From: Chitinophaga vietnamensis | GTDB lineage: Bacteria; Bacteroidota; Bacteroidia; Chitinophagales; Chitinophagaceae | NCBI RefSeq assembly: GCF_902167635.1 | Contig: NZ_CABHMS010000007.1 | Span: 186,001 to 250,000, forward strand | Reading direction: 5' to 3' | DNA length: 64,000 bases | Part shown: positions 28,619 to 37,601 of the stretch, piece after piece | Position numbering within the stretch: the first letter of the stretch is position 1 | Layout of the letters: each line of letters begins with the position of its first letter | Notes under the pieces: model-generated | The model's database searches: none | What the model was told of the DNA's origin: nothing | The model's input: the letters and a program-made list of their open reading frames with translations, nothing else | Made by a program: the position numbers and the translations under genes

Positions 28619-28846
28619 AATTAAGTCGAAATGCTACACACTACAAAGAAAACAATATTAATCGAGGGCGATAATACAACTTTAATGTTACATTTTTTGA
28701 AATATTTTGATCCTGTCAAAATAGTTTAGAAAACCAGTTTGTCTTTGTTGAATTTTGAACTCCGAAAAGTATTTCCCAAGCATCAATATCCGTTGACTGC
28801 TACTTGCTACCAACAGGGAATCTTCTTTTTTTTCCGACAGCCATCA

Positions 28847-29183
28847 TTAAATGAACTTACTCCCTGCTACAAAAACAGTCGTCAATGTTCCCCATGATAT
28901 AAGCCACTCCTTCCACCCTTTCCCACGTGTGCATATCAGCCAGACGGCAAGAGAAATAAATGCCAGCTGAAAACAGACCAACCACTTCGACTGGATCAGC
29001 ATCACTGTCCAAGCAAATCTCGCTGAATCTATAGGTGTTTTAAGATTTTCCAGAATTATCTACTAATGTGCCTGCCATGCTTACTATCACCATCTGGTAC
29101 AGGAAGGCATAGACCCAGCCAAGCAATATCGCCACAATGCTGATCCGTCCTACTTCTTTCCGCGCTATTCTATTTTTTCTCAT
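28847..29183 (-). pseudogene. Frameshifted small membrane protein
   Basis: From the ATG at 29183 the frame reads MRKNRIARKEVGRISIVAIL and one helix, stopping at TAA after DNSGKS. The -1 frame continues as ENLKTPIDSARFAWTVMLIQ with two more hydrophobic helices and ends GTLTTVFVAGSKFI with a TAA at 28847-28849. Joined near 29045-29055 they give a plausible three-helix protein of about 112 residues. One extra G in the TCTGGAAAATC region would explain the break. No family recognised. The rest of the 28619-29265 intergenic region shows nothing else. Confidence 0.55.
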
Positions 29184-29265
29184 ACCGCAAAAATCAAAAA
29201 AAGATCTCAAATAAAACTACTATTCTCTCCCCATAATCTTACCTTTATACCTCAACAAAAATTTC

Positions 29266-30000
29266 ATGCTACTCACAAGAAAACTAGGTGCTACACTACT
29301 GGCATGGTGCCTGCCCATGCTGCTTTTCGCGCAATCAAAGAAGCCATCACTGCGCATCTCCCATCTCACGGGCAACTGCTACGTGTTCACGTCATGGAAC
29401 ATGTATCGATCAGAACCCGTACCGGCCAACGGCCTGTATGTGCTCACACCGAAAGGCGCTGTACTGCTCGACAGCCCCTGGGACACTACCGAATGCAAGC
29501 CGCTGCTGGACAGCATCTACGCCAGGCATCATCAAAAGGTGGTGCTGTGCATTGCCACACATTCCCATGGCGACCGTACCGGCGGATTCGGCATATTGCA
29601 AAGGGAAGGTATCGCTACCTGGTCATCACAGGAAACGTATGATACCTGCGTGGTGCATCATGAGCATACCGCCGCCTACCGGTTTCTGAAAGATACTACC
29701 TTTAATATCGGTGGATGCCGCATCCAGACCTACTATCCCGGCCCAGGCCATACGGCCGATAACATCGTGCTATGGCTACCGCAAAATAAAGTCCTGTATG
29801 GTGGATGTTTCGTAAAATGTACAGAAGATACCGGCCTCGGTTACATCGCGGAAGCCAATCTCGAAGCCTGGCCCGCCTCCATCCGCAACGTACAAAAACG
29901 TTTTCCGCATCCGGCATATGTGATCCCCGGCCACGGCAGCTGGGAAAATATCGCCTCGCTGGACCATACCTTCCAACTATTGAAAGAAAGAAAAAAGTAA
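29266..30000 (+). CDS. bla: Subclass B1 metallo-beta-lactamase
   Basis: A 244-residue secreted protein (signal peptide cleaved after LLFAQ) with the complete B1 zinc set: HSHGD (His99, His101, Asp103), GPGHTADN (His162), GGCFVK (Cys181, Lys184) and IPGHGSW (His223). Cys181 and Lys184 in this arrangement are diagnostic of subclass B1 enzymes, which hydrolyse most beta-lactams including carbapenems. Chromosomal B1 enzymes are common in Bacteroidota. It is 6 bp upstream of a serine beta-lactamase-family hydrolase, and no mobile element is visible. The exact spectrum cannot be read from sequence. Confidence 0.9.
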   Translation: MLLTRKLGATLLAWCLPMLLFAQSKKPSLRISHLTGNCYVFTSWNMYRSEPVPANGLYVLTPKGAVLLDSPWDTTECKPLLDSIYARHHQKVVLCIATHSHGDRTGGFGILQREGIATWSSQETYDTCVVHHEHTAAYRFLKDTTFNIGGCRIQTYYPGPGHTADNIVLWLPQNKVLYGGCFVKCTEDTGLGYIAEANLEAWPASIRNVQKRFPHPAYVIPGHGSWENIASLDHTFQLLKERKK

Positions 30001-30006
30001 GCACCT

Positions 30007-31008
30007 ATGCGCGCCTGCTGGCTCCTGCTGTTAATCGTCTGCTGTTTTCATACAGCCACCGCCCAACTGGATTCCCTGTTCCGGCTTGTTCAGCCACGAC
30101 CCTTCAATGGCGTGGTCCTCATCTCCCAAAATGGTAAAACCATTTATCAACTGGCCCATGGCGTACGTGGCGATAAAGACTCTCCGCCATTACAAATGGA
30201 GGATCAGTTCATCATCGCCTCCGTGAGCAAACAGTTCACCGCCGTGATGGTGCTGCAACTGGTAGATAAAGGCATGCTGCAACTGAACATCCCGGTAAAG
30301 CGCTACCTGCCCGATCTGCAATACCCCTGGGCCGATAGCGTCACCATTCATCAGTTGCTCAATCATACTTCAGGCCTTACCTCTCCCAATGGTATCGATC
30401 TCGACGCTGCGCTGGCATTTCCCGCTGGTTCCCGTTTTGCTTATGCGAATATCGACTACAGCCTCCTGGAAAAGATATTGGAGAAAGTAAGTGGCCAATC
30501 CTTCGAAACGCTGGCCAACAGCCTGTTTCAGCGCTATGGGTTAAAACATACCACCGCCTCGCTGCATGCCGCACACCTGGTGGCCGGTCACAAAGAAATG
30601 CCCGATGGCAGCCTGCACACCAACACAGGCCCCTACCGCATACCGCTGGCTCCCGCCGGCATCATCACCAATGCAGCCGACCTCGCGAAATGGAATGAAC
30701 TGCTGCATGGCGGCCAACTCCTGTCCGACAGCAGCTACCGGCACATGACCACTAACGGTTCCGCCTACACGCACAGCGTATTTGGCAATAACCATTACAG
30801 TTATGGTATTATGAGCGATGAAAACGACGGCGCCACGGCCTTCTGGCATACCGGCTACATCGATGGCGGATTCATCTCCCTCAATCTCTACTACCCGGCT
30901 AAACACCTGAGCATCGTGATGCTGGAAAATGTAGCTTACAGTACCAGCAACTTTCCACGCGCTTTCTTCTTTGAAAAACAATGCCGCGAGCTGGCAAAAA
31001 AATATTGA
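30007..31008 (+). CDS. Serine hydrolase of the class C beta-lactamase family
   Basis: The 333-residue secreted protein (signal cleaved after TATAQ) has the penicillin-binding-like triad of motifs: SVSK (Ser72, Lys75), YAN (Tyr146-Asn148) and HTG near the end (FWHTGYIDGG). LLNHTSGL is also typical of this family. Members include esterases, DD-peptidases and peptide hydrolases, so beta-lactam hydrolysis is not assured. It starts 6 bp after the B1 metallo-beta-lactamase gene, so the two are almost certainly co-transcribed. Confidence 0.85.
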   Translation: MRACWLLLLIVCCFHTATAQLDSLFRLVQPRPFNGVVLISQNGKTIYQLAHGVRGDKDSPPLQMEDQFIIASVSKQFTAVMVLQLVDKGMLQLNIPVKRYLPDLQYPWADSVTIHQLLNHTSGLTSPNGIDLDAALAFPAGSRFAYANIDYSLLEKILEKVSGQSFETLANSLFQRYGLKHTTASLHAAHLVAGHKEMPDGSLHTNTGPYRIPLAPAGIITNAADLAKWNELLHGGQLLSDSSYRHMTTNGSAYTHSVFGNNHYSYGIMSDENDGATAFWHTGYIDGGFISLNLYYPAKHLSIVMLENVAYSTSNFPRAFFFEKQCRELAKKY

Positions 31009-31031
31009 TCTTTATACACAAGCACCAAAAT

Positions 31032-31703
31032 ATGAGAACACCTGACACCACCCATAGCCGCAGGGACTTCCTGAGATCCGGCTCCATACTGGCCGCAGGC
31101 CTCGGCATCCTGCCACTGGCCGGCTTCTCAGCGCCAGCCGTGATGAGCGGCACTGCCGATAATATCAATTTCGTAGGCCCCAAACCCGGCTACAGCCCGC
31201 AGATAGGCACACTCGTATCCATGATGAACTGGATGCGCAATGTTGTACTGATGTCTGTACAAGGCATGCACCAGGAAGAACTCGACTTCCTCTTCGACGA
31301 TAAAGCCAACACCATCGGCGCCATGCTGCTGCACCTGGCCGCCACCGAACGTTTCTACCAGATGCACTGCTTCGACGGACTGAAATGGGGCGCCTGGCCC
31401 GACGCCGAAAAAAAACGCTGGCATGCCGCCTCCGAACTGGGCGACGCCGGCCGCAAAGAGATCAAAGGCCACGACCTTAAATTCTACCTCGACACGCTCG
31501 ATGAAGTACGCAACCATACCCTGGAGGAACTGAAGAAGAGAGACGACCAATGGCTGCTCGCCACCGACGATAAATGGTTCTGGGGCCCCACCAACAACTA
31601 CTGCAAATTTTTCCACGTAGTAGAACACGAATCCAATCACAACGGCCAGATCAAATGGCTGCGAGGCCGCTACCCTGGCGCTAAGAAAGGGAACGAATCA
31701 TAA
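31032..31703 (+). CDS. Tat-exported DinB-family protein
   Basis: The start at 31032 gives 223 residues and places a Tat signal (SRRDFLRSGSILAAGLGIL) at the N-terminus; the open frame runs 17 codons further up, overlapping the previous gene. The rest is a four-helix DinB-like domain with three spaced His expected to bind metal: LLHLAATERF, then the EVRNHTLEEL region and FHVVEHESNHNGQIKWLRGR. DinB proteins are metal-dependent, often thiol-transferase-like. It belongs to the run starting with the beta-lactamase genes (23-bp gap). Confidence 0.8.
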   Translation: MRTPDTTHSRRDFLRSGSILAAGLGILPLAGFSAPAVMSGTADNINFVGPKPGYSPQIGTLVSMMNWMRNVVLMSVQGMHQEELDFLFDDKANTIGAMLLHLAATERFYQMHCFDGLKWGAWPDAEKKRWHAASELGDAGRKEIKGHDLKFYLDTLDEVRNHTLEELKKRDDQWLLATDDKWFWGPTNNYCKFFHVVEHESNHNGQIKWLRGRYPGAKKGNES

Positions 31704-31704
31704 C

Positions 31705-32589
31705 ATGCACCTCACGATCACCGGATATTCCACCGCGCTCTTTTCCACCTGGTATTTTGTGGAAGAAGCAGGCATCCTCTTCGATGCCGGCGATGGCCTG
31801 ATCTCCGCATTGCTGCAAAAAAGCCGGAAGATCGATCATGTGTTCATCTCACATGCCGACAGAGACCATCTCACCGGCCTGCTGCAACTCAACCAGCTCA
31901 ATGCGCGCGAAGGATATCCGGTGATCTGCTACCCGCGCGATAGCCGCTCCTTTCCAGCCCTGCAACAGTTCTCCGTCTTATTCGACCCACATGTATCAGG
32001 CGCTATCTGGAAACCCGTATCAGCAACGGATGAAATCTGGCTGCGCGACGACCTGCTGGTAAAACCTGTCCGCAACGGGCATGTGCCCGCAGCGGATCAC
32101 ATCACCCGCAGCCTCAGCTACCTGCTCATACAAACCCGCCAGAAAGTAATACCCGAACTCGCGCAACTACCACCGGAAGAACTGCGCCGCATCATCATGG
32201 AACGCGGCAAGGCGCACACCACCATGGAAGTACGTGATACCCTCCTCGCCTACTCCGGCGACACCCCCGTGGAAGACTGGCAACGCTTCGATGGCAGCGA
32301 AGTGCTCATCCACGAAGCCACCTTCCTTGGCGGAACAGAAAAGATCAAAGAGAAACCGCATGCCAACAAACACAGCACACTGGAAGAAGTGATGGAGATG
32401 GTCAGCCATATCCGGATCGGCAAGCTGATACTGGGGCACTTTTCATCAAGATACTCACTGGAACAGATCGACACCGCCATCCGGCAGTGCTGTCACAAAT
32501 ACGGCATCAGCATACCGGTGTACAGGATACCGCCCGGACTAACGGTAACGGATATACTGCACACCAGCCCTGTGAATGCTTCTTTATAA
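31705..32589 (+). CDS. RNase Z-like MBL-fold hydrolase with variant metal motif
   Basis: The 294-residue soluble protein has the RNase Z-type C-terminal signatures IHEATFLGG, KHSTLEEV and LILGHFSSRYS, and an early FDAGDG. The first metal motif is HADRDH (50-55), so the canonical HxHxDH has Asp instead of the second His, as in ComEC-type domains. It starts 1 bp after the DinB stop codon and its end overlaps the convergent GAPDH gene by 6 bp. tRNA 3' processing is possible but not assured. Confidence 0.75.
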   Translation: MHLTITGYSTALFSTWYFVEEAGILFDAGDGLISALLQKSRKIDHVFISHADRDHLTGLLQLNQLNAREGYPVICYPRDSRSFPALQQFSVLFDPHVSGAIWKPVSATDEIWLRDDLLVKPVRNGHVPAADHITRSLSYLLIQTRQKVIPELAQLPPEELRRIIMERGKAHTTMEVRDTLLAYSGDTPVEDWQRFDGSEVLIHEATFLGGTEKIKEKPHANKHSTLEEVMEMVSHIRIGKLILGHFSSRYSLEQIDTAIRQCCHKYGISIPVYRIPPGLTVTDILHTSPVNASL

Positions 32590-33564
32590 GGTTGACACCA
32601 GCGCTGCCAGCCGGTTGGAAATACCCACTTCATTATCATACCATGCTACCACTTTCGCAGTGTTACCGATGATCCTTGTGAGCAGACTGTCTACGATCGC
32701 GGAATGCGTATTGCCAAGAATATCGGAAGATACCAATGGCTCATCGGAATATTCCATGATGCCAAGCATATCGCCTTCGGCATGCGCTTTCAGCATAGCG
32801 TTGATTTCCGCTGCTGTAGGCGTTTTCCGGAGATTAACGGTCAGCTCGGCGATAGAACCGTCGATCACCGGCACACGGTAAGAGAAGCCATCCAGCTTGC
32901 CTTTGAGCTGCGGCAGCACATCGCCGATAGCTTTAGCTGCGCCGGTAGTAGTGGGGATGATGGATTGCGTAGCAGCACGGGCGCGGCGCAGGTCTTTGTG
33001 CGGACCATCCTGCAACATCTGGTCCATCGTGAAAGCATGGATGGTGGTCATGTAACCGGATTCAATACCGTATTCCTTATCCAGCAGGTGCAGCACCGGG
33101 GCAATGCAGTTGGTGGTACAGGAAGCGGAAGATAATATTTCATCTTCCGGGGAGATGATATGATTGTTCACGCCGTCCACAACGGTTTTCACGCCGCCGC
33201 TGGCCGGCGCAGTGATCAGCACTTTTTTGGCGCCAGCCTGGAGGTGCGCAGCCGCCTGCTCCCGCTGGGTAAAGCGGCCGGTGGATTCAATCACCGCATG
33301 CACGCCCAGCTCGCCCCAGGGCAGTTTCAGCGGGTCTCTTTCATTCAACAATAAAACCGGTTTGCCGTTGATGATAATATGACGGCCATCTTCCGTAACG
33401 ACGCCCGGAAATTTTCCATGTGCCGTATCATGCTTGAAAAGATGTGTGAGGGTTTTGATATCGGCCAGGTCATTGATGGCTACTACTTCTACGCCCGGCT
33501 GCTGTTGCAGGACTCTCATCGTCATTCTTCCGATACGTCCGAATCCATTGATTGCGACTTTCAT
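32584..33564 (-). CDS. gap: Glyceraldehyde-3-phosphate dehydrogenase, type I
   Basis: A full-length 326-residue GAPDH: NAD-binding INGFGRIGR at the start, the catalytic SASCTTNC (Cys149), the base in TTIHAFT (His176) and WYDNEVGIS near the end. It interconverts glyceraldehyde-3-phosphate and 1,3-bisphosphoglycerate in glycolysis. It follows the GlxA-type regulator gene on the same strand (28-bp gap) and is otherwise isolated from glycolytic genes, so it may be a second isoform; this cannot be settled from the window. Confidence 0.95.
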   Translation of the reverse strand: MKVAINGFGRIGRMTMRVLQQQPGVEVVAINDLADIKTLTHLFKHDTAHGKFPGVVTEDGRHIIINGKPVLLLNERDPLKLPWGELGVHAVIESTGRFTQREQAAAHLQAGAKKVLITAPASGGVKTVVDGVNNHIISPEDEILSSASCTTNCIAPVLHLLDKEYGIESGYMTTIHAFTMDQMLQDGPHKDLRRARAATQSIIPTTTGAAKAIGDVLPQLKGKLDGFSYRVPVIDGSIAELTVNLRKTPTAAEINAMLKAHAEGDMLGIMEYSDEPLVSSDILGNTHSAIVDSLLTRIIGNTAKVVAWYDNEVGISNRLAALVSTL

Positions 33565-33592
33565 GATTATAATTTTTTTGGTAGATGATAGA

Positions 33593-34576
33593 TCAGTTCA
33601 GGGCCAGCGAGGTGCGGAAACTATTCCGGTAGGTACTGGGCGACACTTCCAGGTGCCGTAAAAAGACGCGGCGCATCGACACGAGGCCGCCGAGGCCGCA
33701 CTTCACCGCGATCTGTTCAATATTCAGGTCGCTGTTTTCAAGATAGTTGCGGGCCAGCTCCAGGCGCAGCTTTTCGATGAATTTTGCCGGTGTTAGACCG
33801 GTATCTTTCAAAAATACTCTTGCAAAATTGCGGGCGCTCATGTTCATGTAATCCGCCATCTGCTCCACGCGCAGGTCTTCATCGATATGGTCCATGATCC
33901 AGGGGCGCAGCTTACGCAACAGGTGACTGTTCAGCTCATAGTCGGGCAGCAGCGCACCAAACTGCGACTGGTTACCTGGGCGTTTGAGATGCACCACCAT
34001 CTTGCGCGCCACGCGCAGGGCCAGTTCGCGGCCGAGGTCTTCTTCCACCATCGCCAGCGCCAGGTCAATGCCGGAAGTAACGCCGCCGGAAGTATAGATG
34101 TTACCGTCTTTGATAAAGAAAGGAGTGGTATCTACCTGGATATCGGGATACATGCTTTGCAGCTGCTCATAGCGCTCCCAGTGCGTTGTGGCGCGCTTGT
34201 TATGCAGCAGCCCCGCTTTTGCCAACACAAAAGTGCTGACGCACACCGAACCGATCCTGCGTATCTGCGGCGCCCGGCGTTGTAGCCATTGATAAAATTT
34301 CTTATAGTCTTCACTTTCTTCCGGCAGGTTGTAGCCGATGATGATGAGCGTATCGATCTTTTTCCTGATCTCATGTACAGAGGCCGGCGTGAGCAGGTCA
34401 ATACCGGAATTGGTATGCACCTGTCTGGACACGGTGGCCGCTGCAATCATCACTTCATATTCCTCGTTATTGCTGTAGGTCGCCGCCAGGCCGAATACGT
34501 CGGAAGGCCCTGCCAGCGTGAGCAAACGGGTACCGGGCAGCGAAACGATTACAATTAGTTTTTTGTTATCAGCCAT
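33593..34576 (-). CDS. GlxA-family regulator (DJ-1/PfpI domain plus AraC HTH)
   Basis: The start at 34576 (MADNKK) gives 327 residues; a start 8 codons upstream is possible. The N-terminal half is a DJ-1/PfpI-like domain (LAGPSDVFGLAATYS, IGSVCVSTFVLAKAGLL with the nucleophile-like Cys, SGGVTSGIDLALAMVEE) and the C-terminal 100 residues are an AraC DNA-binding domain (ARNFARVFLKDTGLTPAKFI). In this family the first domain senses ligand and has no known enzymatic role. It lies upstream of GAPDH. Confidence 0.9.
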   Translation of the reverse strand: MADNKKLIVIVSLPGTRLLTLAGPSDVFGLAATYSNNEEYEVMIAAATVSRQVHTNSGIDLLTPASVHEIRKKIDTLIIIGYNLPEESEDYKKFYQWLQRRAPQIRRIGSVCVSTFVLAKAGLLHNKRATTHWERYEQLQSMYPDIQVDTTPFFIKDGNIYTSGGVTSGIDLALAMVEEDLGRELALRVARKMVVHLKRPGNQSQFGALLPDYELNSHLLRKLRPWIMDHIDEDLRVEQMADYMNMSARNFARVFLKDTGLTPAKFIEKLRLELARNYLENSDLNIEQIAVKCGLGGLVSMRRVFLRHLEVSPSTYRNSFRTSLALN

Positions 34577-34722
34577 ACCCAAAAGTACCACATCCGGCAC
34601 TTGTCTGCAATGACAAAAATTAAACAGATACTGCCATATTTGTTTTATTTACCATATTTATTTTCCAAGTGCGAAATGATACCACAAAGATAGCATGAGA
34701 GGCAACATACGCGGGGTTCGTC

Positions 34723-35127
34723 TTATTTAATTCTCACCATACAAATCATCTCCTCTCCACTTCGATACCACGACAGCAAGGGCGCGGCGCTATCTATGCG
34801 CGGATCCTCTTCCAATACATCAAATGCTTCATCAATCTTTTCCAGATGGCACATCCATGCTGTGATGGTGGCTGTAATATATTTGCCACCGGCGATGGTA
34901 TAGCTTTCGCAGCCATAGGCCTCCGCTTCGCCATCATACAGCGCGGATACGGCCACTTTAAACAAGGGGCCATTATCTTCACGGAACAGCAGCCCGAAAA
35001 GGGAACGCCCTTCAAAGCCTTGCAGGCGGAGCTCCAATGCATCAAAGGCTTCGGCCACGCCAGCAGGGTAAGTGGCAACTGTAAGGCAGCATACGGCTAC
35101 CGGTTGTTCAAGCGTATATGTTTCCAT
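34723..35127 (-). CDS. Small GyrI-like/effector-binding-type protein
   Basis: The 134-residue soluble protein opens VAVCCLTVATYPAGVAEAFD, has a central YTIAGGKYITATITAWMCHL and ends LLSWYRSGEEMICMVRIK. The repeated pattern of a strand with a G-Y-T-A-type turn and a closing charged strand suggests the GyrI-like effector-binding fold. It lies 5 bp downstream of the HxlR gene in the same operon, so it may be the small-molecule partner of that regulator. The family call is tentative. Confidence 0.45.
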   Translation of the reverse strand: METYTLEQPVAVCCLTVATYPAGVAEAFDALELRLQGFEGRSLFGLLFREDNGPLFKVAVSALYDGEAEAYGCESYTIAGGKYITATITAWMCHLEKIDEAFDVLEEDPRIDSAAPLLSWYRSGEEMICMVRIK

Positions 35128-35132
35128 GATTG

Positions 35133-35519
35133 TCAGGACGCCTTTTTTGCACGGCGCTCTTCTTCCAGTAAGTTGAAGGTGTCGAGATACTGATCACCCC
35201 AGGTTTCCATGGCAGCGATCACAGGCAGCAATGATTCTCCAAAATCGGTCAGGTAATATTCCACGCGCAGCGGCAGCTCGGCATAGATGGTTCTTTTGAT
35301 GATGCCATGATCTTCCAGTTCGCGCAATTGCAAGTTGAGCACCCGGCGGGAAGCCGTATGGATGCGGCGTTGCAGGTCGCTGGGGCGGCGCACGCCATGA
35401 TTGATGCAATGTATCAGATAGGCCTTCCATTTGCCGCCGATGATCTCCATAATCACCGACATGCCACAAGCAAATGTTTTCCGCATTTTTTTCTCGTACA
35501 TAAGGTTCGTATTAGGCAT
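35133..35519 (-). CDS. HxlR-family winged-helix regulator
   Basis: The start at 35519 gives 128 residues; later Met codons are possible. HxlR hallmarks are clear: CGMSVIMEIIGGKWKAYLIH with the conserved Cys and GGKW, RRPSDLQRRIHTASRRVLNL as recognition helix region, LRVEYYLTDFGESLLPV and a closing WG. Divergent from the NAD(P)-binding oxidoreductase gene at 35641 across a 121-bp intergenic region, the usual arrangement for HxlR and its target. Confidence 0.9.
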   Translation of the reverse strand: MPNTNLMYEKKMRKTFACGMSVIMEIIGGKWKAYLIHCINHGVRRPSDLQRRIHTASRRVLNLQLRELEDHGIIKRTIYAELPLRVEYYLTDFGESLLPVIAAMETWGDQYLDTFNLLEEERRAKKAS

Positions 35520-35640
35520 CACAAATTTACGCCTATGGTTTAAAATTACCCGCAGGGAAAAAATTATCCCTACCCGCAAATTTTCACCCTTATTGTTTAC
35601 AAACCTTGATTGGCGTCACTTTGCAGCAAATTATGCATAT

Positions 35641-36513
35641 ATGACCAACAACACCAAAACGGCCACCGTCATAGGTCTTGGCGCAATGGGCTCCGTACTG
35701 GCAGCCTTGCTGCTGAAAAATGGATATCAGGTAACCGTATGGAACAGATCGGCCGACAAGGCGGCGGCGCTCGTACAGCAGGGCGCTACTTTAGCGCAAG
35801 ATGTAGCATCAGCCGTAGCGGCCAGCTCCGTGATCATCGTTTGTGTAGCCGACTACGCCACCACTGAACAATTGCTCGATCAGCCGGAAGTAAGGCAGGC
35901 GCTCAAAAACAAAACATTGGTACAGCTCAGCACCGGCACGCCCGAGGCTGGCAGGAAAGCAGCCGCCTGGGCTGCGGGCCATGGCATCCATTATCTCGAT
36001 GGCGCTATCCTCGCTACCCCGCCACAGATGGGCCGTCCGGATACCACCATCTTCCTGTCGGGTAACGCTGCCGCCTATACGCAAAGTGAAGCGGTGCTGA
36101 AGGCACTCGGCGGCAACCTCCTCCTGATGGGCGATGATGCCGGCGTAGCCTCTGCCTGGGACTTCGCCCTGCTGTCCACCCTCTTCGGCGCCATCACCGG
36201 CTTCCTGCACGGTATGCGCATCAGTCAGGCGGAACGCATACCTGAAGCGGCTTTCAATCATCTCGTGAGCCAAATGTGGCCCGCCCTCGGCGAAATGATC
36301 CGCGACAGCGGCGACAAGATCGTTGCCAAAGATCACAGCCAACCGCAAAGCTCCGTGAAAACCTGTGCCGCCGGCGCCGACATGCTGATAGCGCATGCCC
36401 GCGAAACCGGTATCGACACTCATTTCCCCGGACTGCTGCAAACCCTCTTCAAAAAAGCCATGGACGCAGGCTTTAGCGATGAGCAGGTATCCGCCGTTAT
36501 CAAAGTGATGTAA
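35641..36513 (+). CDS. NAD(P)-binding imine reductase/6PGDH-like oxidoreductase
   Basis: The start at 35641 gives 290 residues; a 70-codon open extension upstream overlaps the divergent HxlR promoter and is not credible. The N-terminus is a Rossmann dinucleotide site (VIGLGAMGSVLAALLLKNG, then VWNRSADKA). The C-terminal half is the helical dimer domain typical of imine reductases and beta-hydroxyacid dehydrogenases (GDDAGVASAWDFALLSTLFG). NADPH use is suggested by the Arg/Ser in WNRS. It is the likely target of the divergent HxlR gene. Confidence 0.85.
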   Translation: MTNNTKTATVIGLGAMGSVLAALLLKNGYQVTVWNRSADKAAALVQQGATLAQDVASAVAASSVIIVCVADYATTEQLLDQPEVRQALKNKTLVQLSTGTPEAGRKAAAWAAGHGIHYLDGAILATPPQMGRPDTTIFLSGNAAAYTQSEAVLKALGGNLLLMGDDAGVASAWDFALLSTLFGAITGFLHGMRISQAERIPEAAFNHLVSQMWPALGEMIRDSGDKIVAKDHSQPQSSVKTCAAGADMLIAHARETGIDTHFPGLLQTLFKKAMDAGFSDEQVSAVIKVM

Positions 36514-36566
36514 TACCATTGTGTTGCCCGGGATTAACTTTATCTTCGGGCAACATAATTTTTATC

Positions 36567-37139
36567 ATGCATTCGCTCCTCACTGCCATACAACATTTCA
36601 TTCACCTGGATGATGCTGAAAAAATACAGGTAAGCCATCTCTTTAAAGAAAAACATTATCCCAAAGGCAGCTACTTCCTCCGCGAAGGCCAGGTATGCCG
36701 CGAAGTAGGCTTCATAGAACAGGGACTGGTCAGGTACTTCACCAACCACGATGGCGAAGAGCTCATCTTCGACTTCGGGAAAGAATATGATTTTGTCTGC
36801 AATTATCAGAGCTTCCTCGATCATTCCATCTCTACCAGGAGCATACAGGCTATTGAAGACAGCCTCCTGTATATCATCTCTTATGATGACCTGCAAATAT
36901 TATATGAGACGATCAGGGAAGGACAGAAATTTGGCCGGCTGGCCTGTGAGATGATTTATGTAGATGCCATCAGCAAAGTACATTCGATGTACATCGATTC
37001 GCCGGAACAGCGCTACCTGCGGTTCATGGCCACCTATCCCGACCTGCTGCAACGTTTGCCGCAATACTATATCTCCTCTTATGTAGGCGTGAAACCACAG
37101 TCGCTCAGCCGTATCAGGAAAAGATTGGCAGCTACCTGA
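36567..37139 (+). CDS. Crp/Fnr-family transcriptional regulator
   Basis: The start at 36567 (MHSLLTAIQ) gives 190 residues; 16 more open codons upstream look non-coding. The cyclic-nucleotide-binding fold is visible (LREGQVCREVGFIEQGLVRY, FDFGKEYDFVCNYQSF) and the C-terminal helix-turn-helix reads YYISSYVGVKPQSLSRIRKRL, the usual short Bacteroidota form. It precedes two small membrane protein genes on the same strand and may control them. Confidence 0.85.
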   Translation: MHSLLTAIQHFIHLDDAEKIQVSHLFKEKHYPKGSYFLREGQVCREVGFIEQGLVRYFTNHDGEELIFDFGKEYDFVCNYQSFLDHSISTRSIQAIEDSLLYIISYDDLQILYETIREGQKFGRLACEMIYVDAISKVHSMYIDSPEQRYLRFMATYPDLLQRLPQYYISSYVGVKPQSLSRIRKRLAAT

Positions 37140-37199
37140 TTTATTAACCCAGGTGCATGAAATCCTTCCGGGTGGCCGCTAGTTTTGTGATCATAAAAA

Positions 37200-37601
37200 A
37201 TGAACATCATGAAACAAGCTACTAAAACAACCGCCTTCGTACTCTCCCTCTTAACGGGTATTTGCCTGATCTATATCGGCGCACATTTTCTGTTGAGCCC
37301 GCAGGAAAGTGAATGGCAGTTCGGCATCCATGTCAGCACCAGCGATGCCTCTTTCCATTATATCAAAGGTATACGCGACCTCTGTTACGGGTTGATATTG
37401 TGCGTGCTGCTGTTCACCCGCGAATACCGCGGCCTCGGCTGGGTGCTGCTGCTCGCCGTTATCATACCTGCAGTTGATTTCAGCATAGTGTATATGCATC
37501 CCGATCATATTCCTGCCCGGCTGATCGCGCACGCCGTTGCTGTTGTGCTGTGCCTGCTCCTCGGACCTTATTATCTGCTCACCACTTCAAAAACAAAATA
37601 A
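37200..37601 (+). CDS. DUF4267-like small membrane protein
   Basis: The 133-residue protein has four hydrophobic helices and the segment FHYIKGIRDLCYGLILCVLL, where the KGIRD motif is typical of the DUF4267 family. Function unknown. Its TAA overlaps the next ATG (TAATG at 37599-37603), so the two membrane proteins are translationally coupled and may work together. Confidence 0.75.
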   Translation: MNIMKQATKTTAFVLSLLTGICLIYIGAHFLLSPQESEWQFGIHVSTSDASFHYIKGIRDLCYGLILCVLLFTREYRGLGWVLLLAVIIPAVDFSIVYMHPDHIPARLIAHAVAVVLCLLLGPYYLLTTSKTK

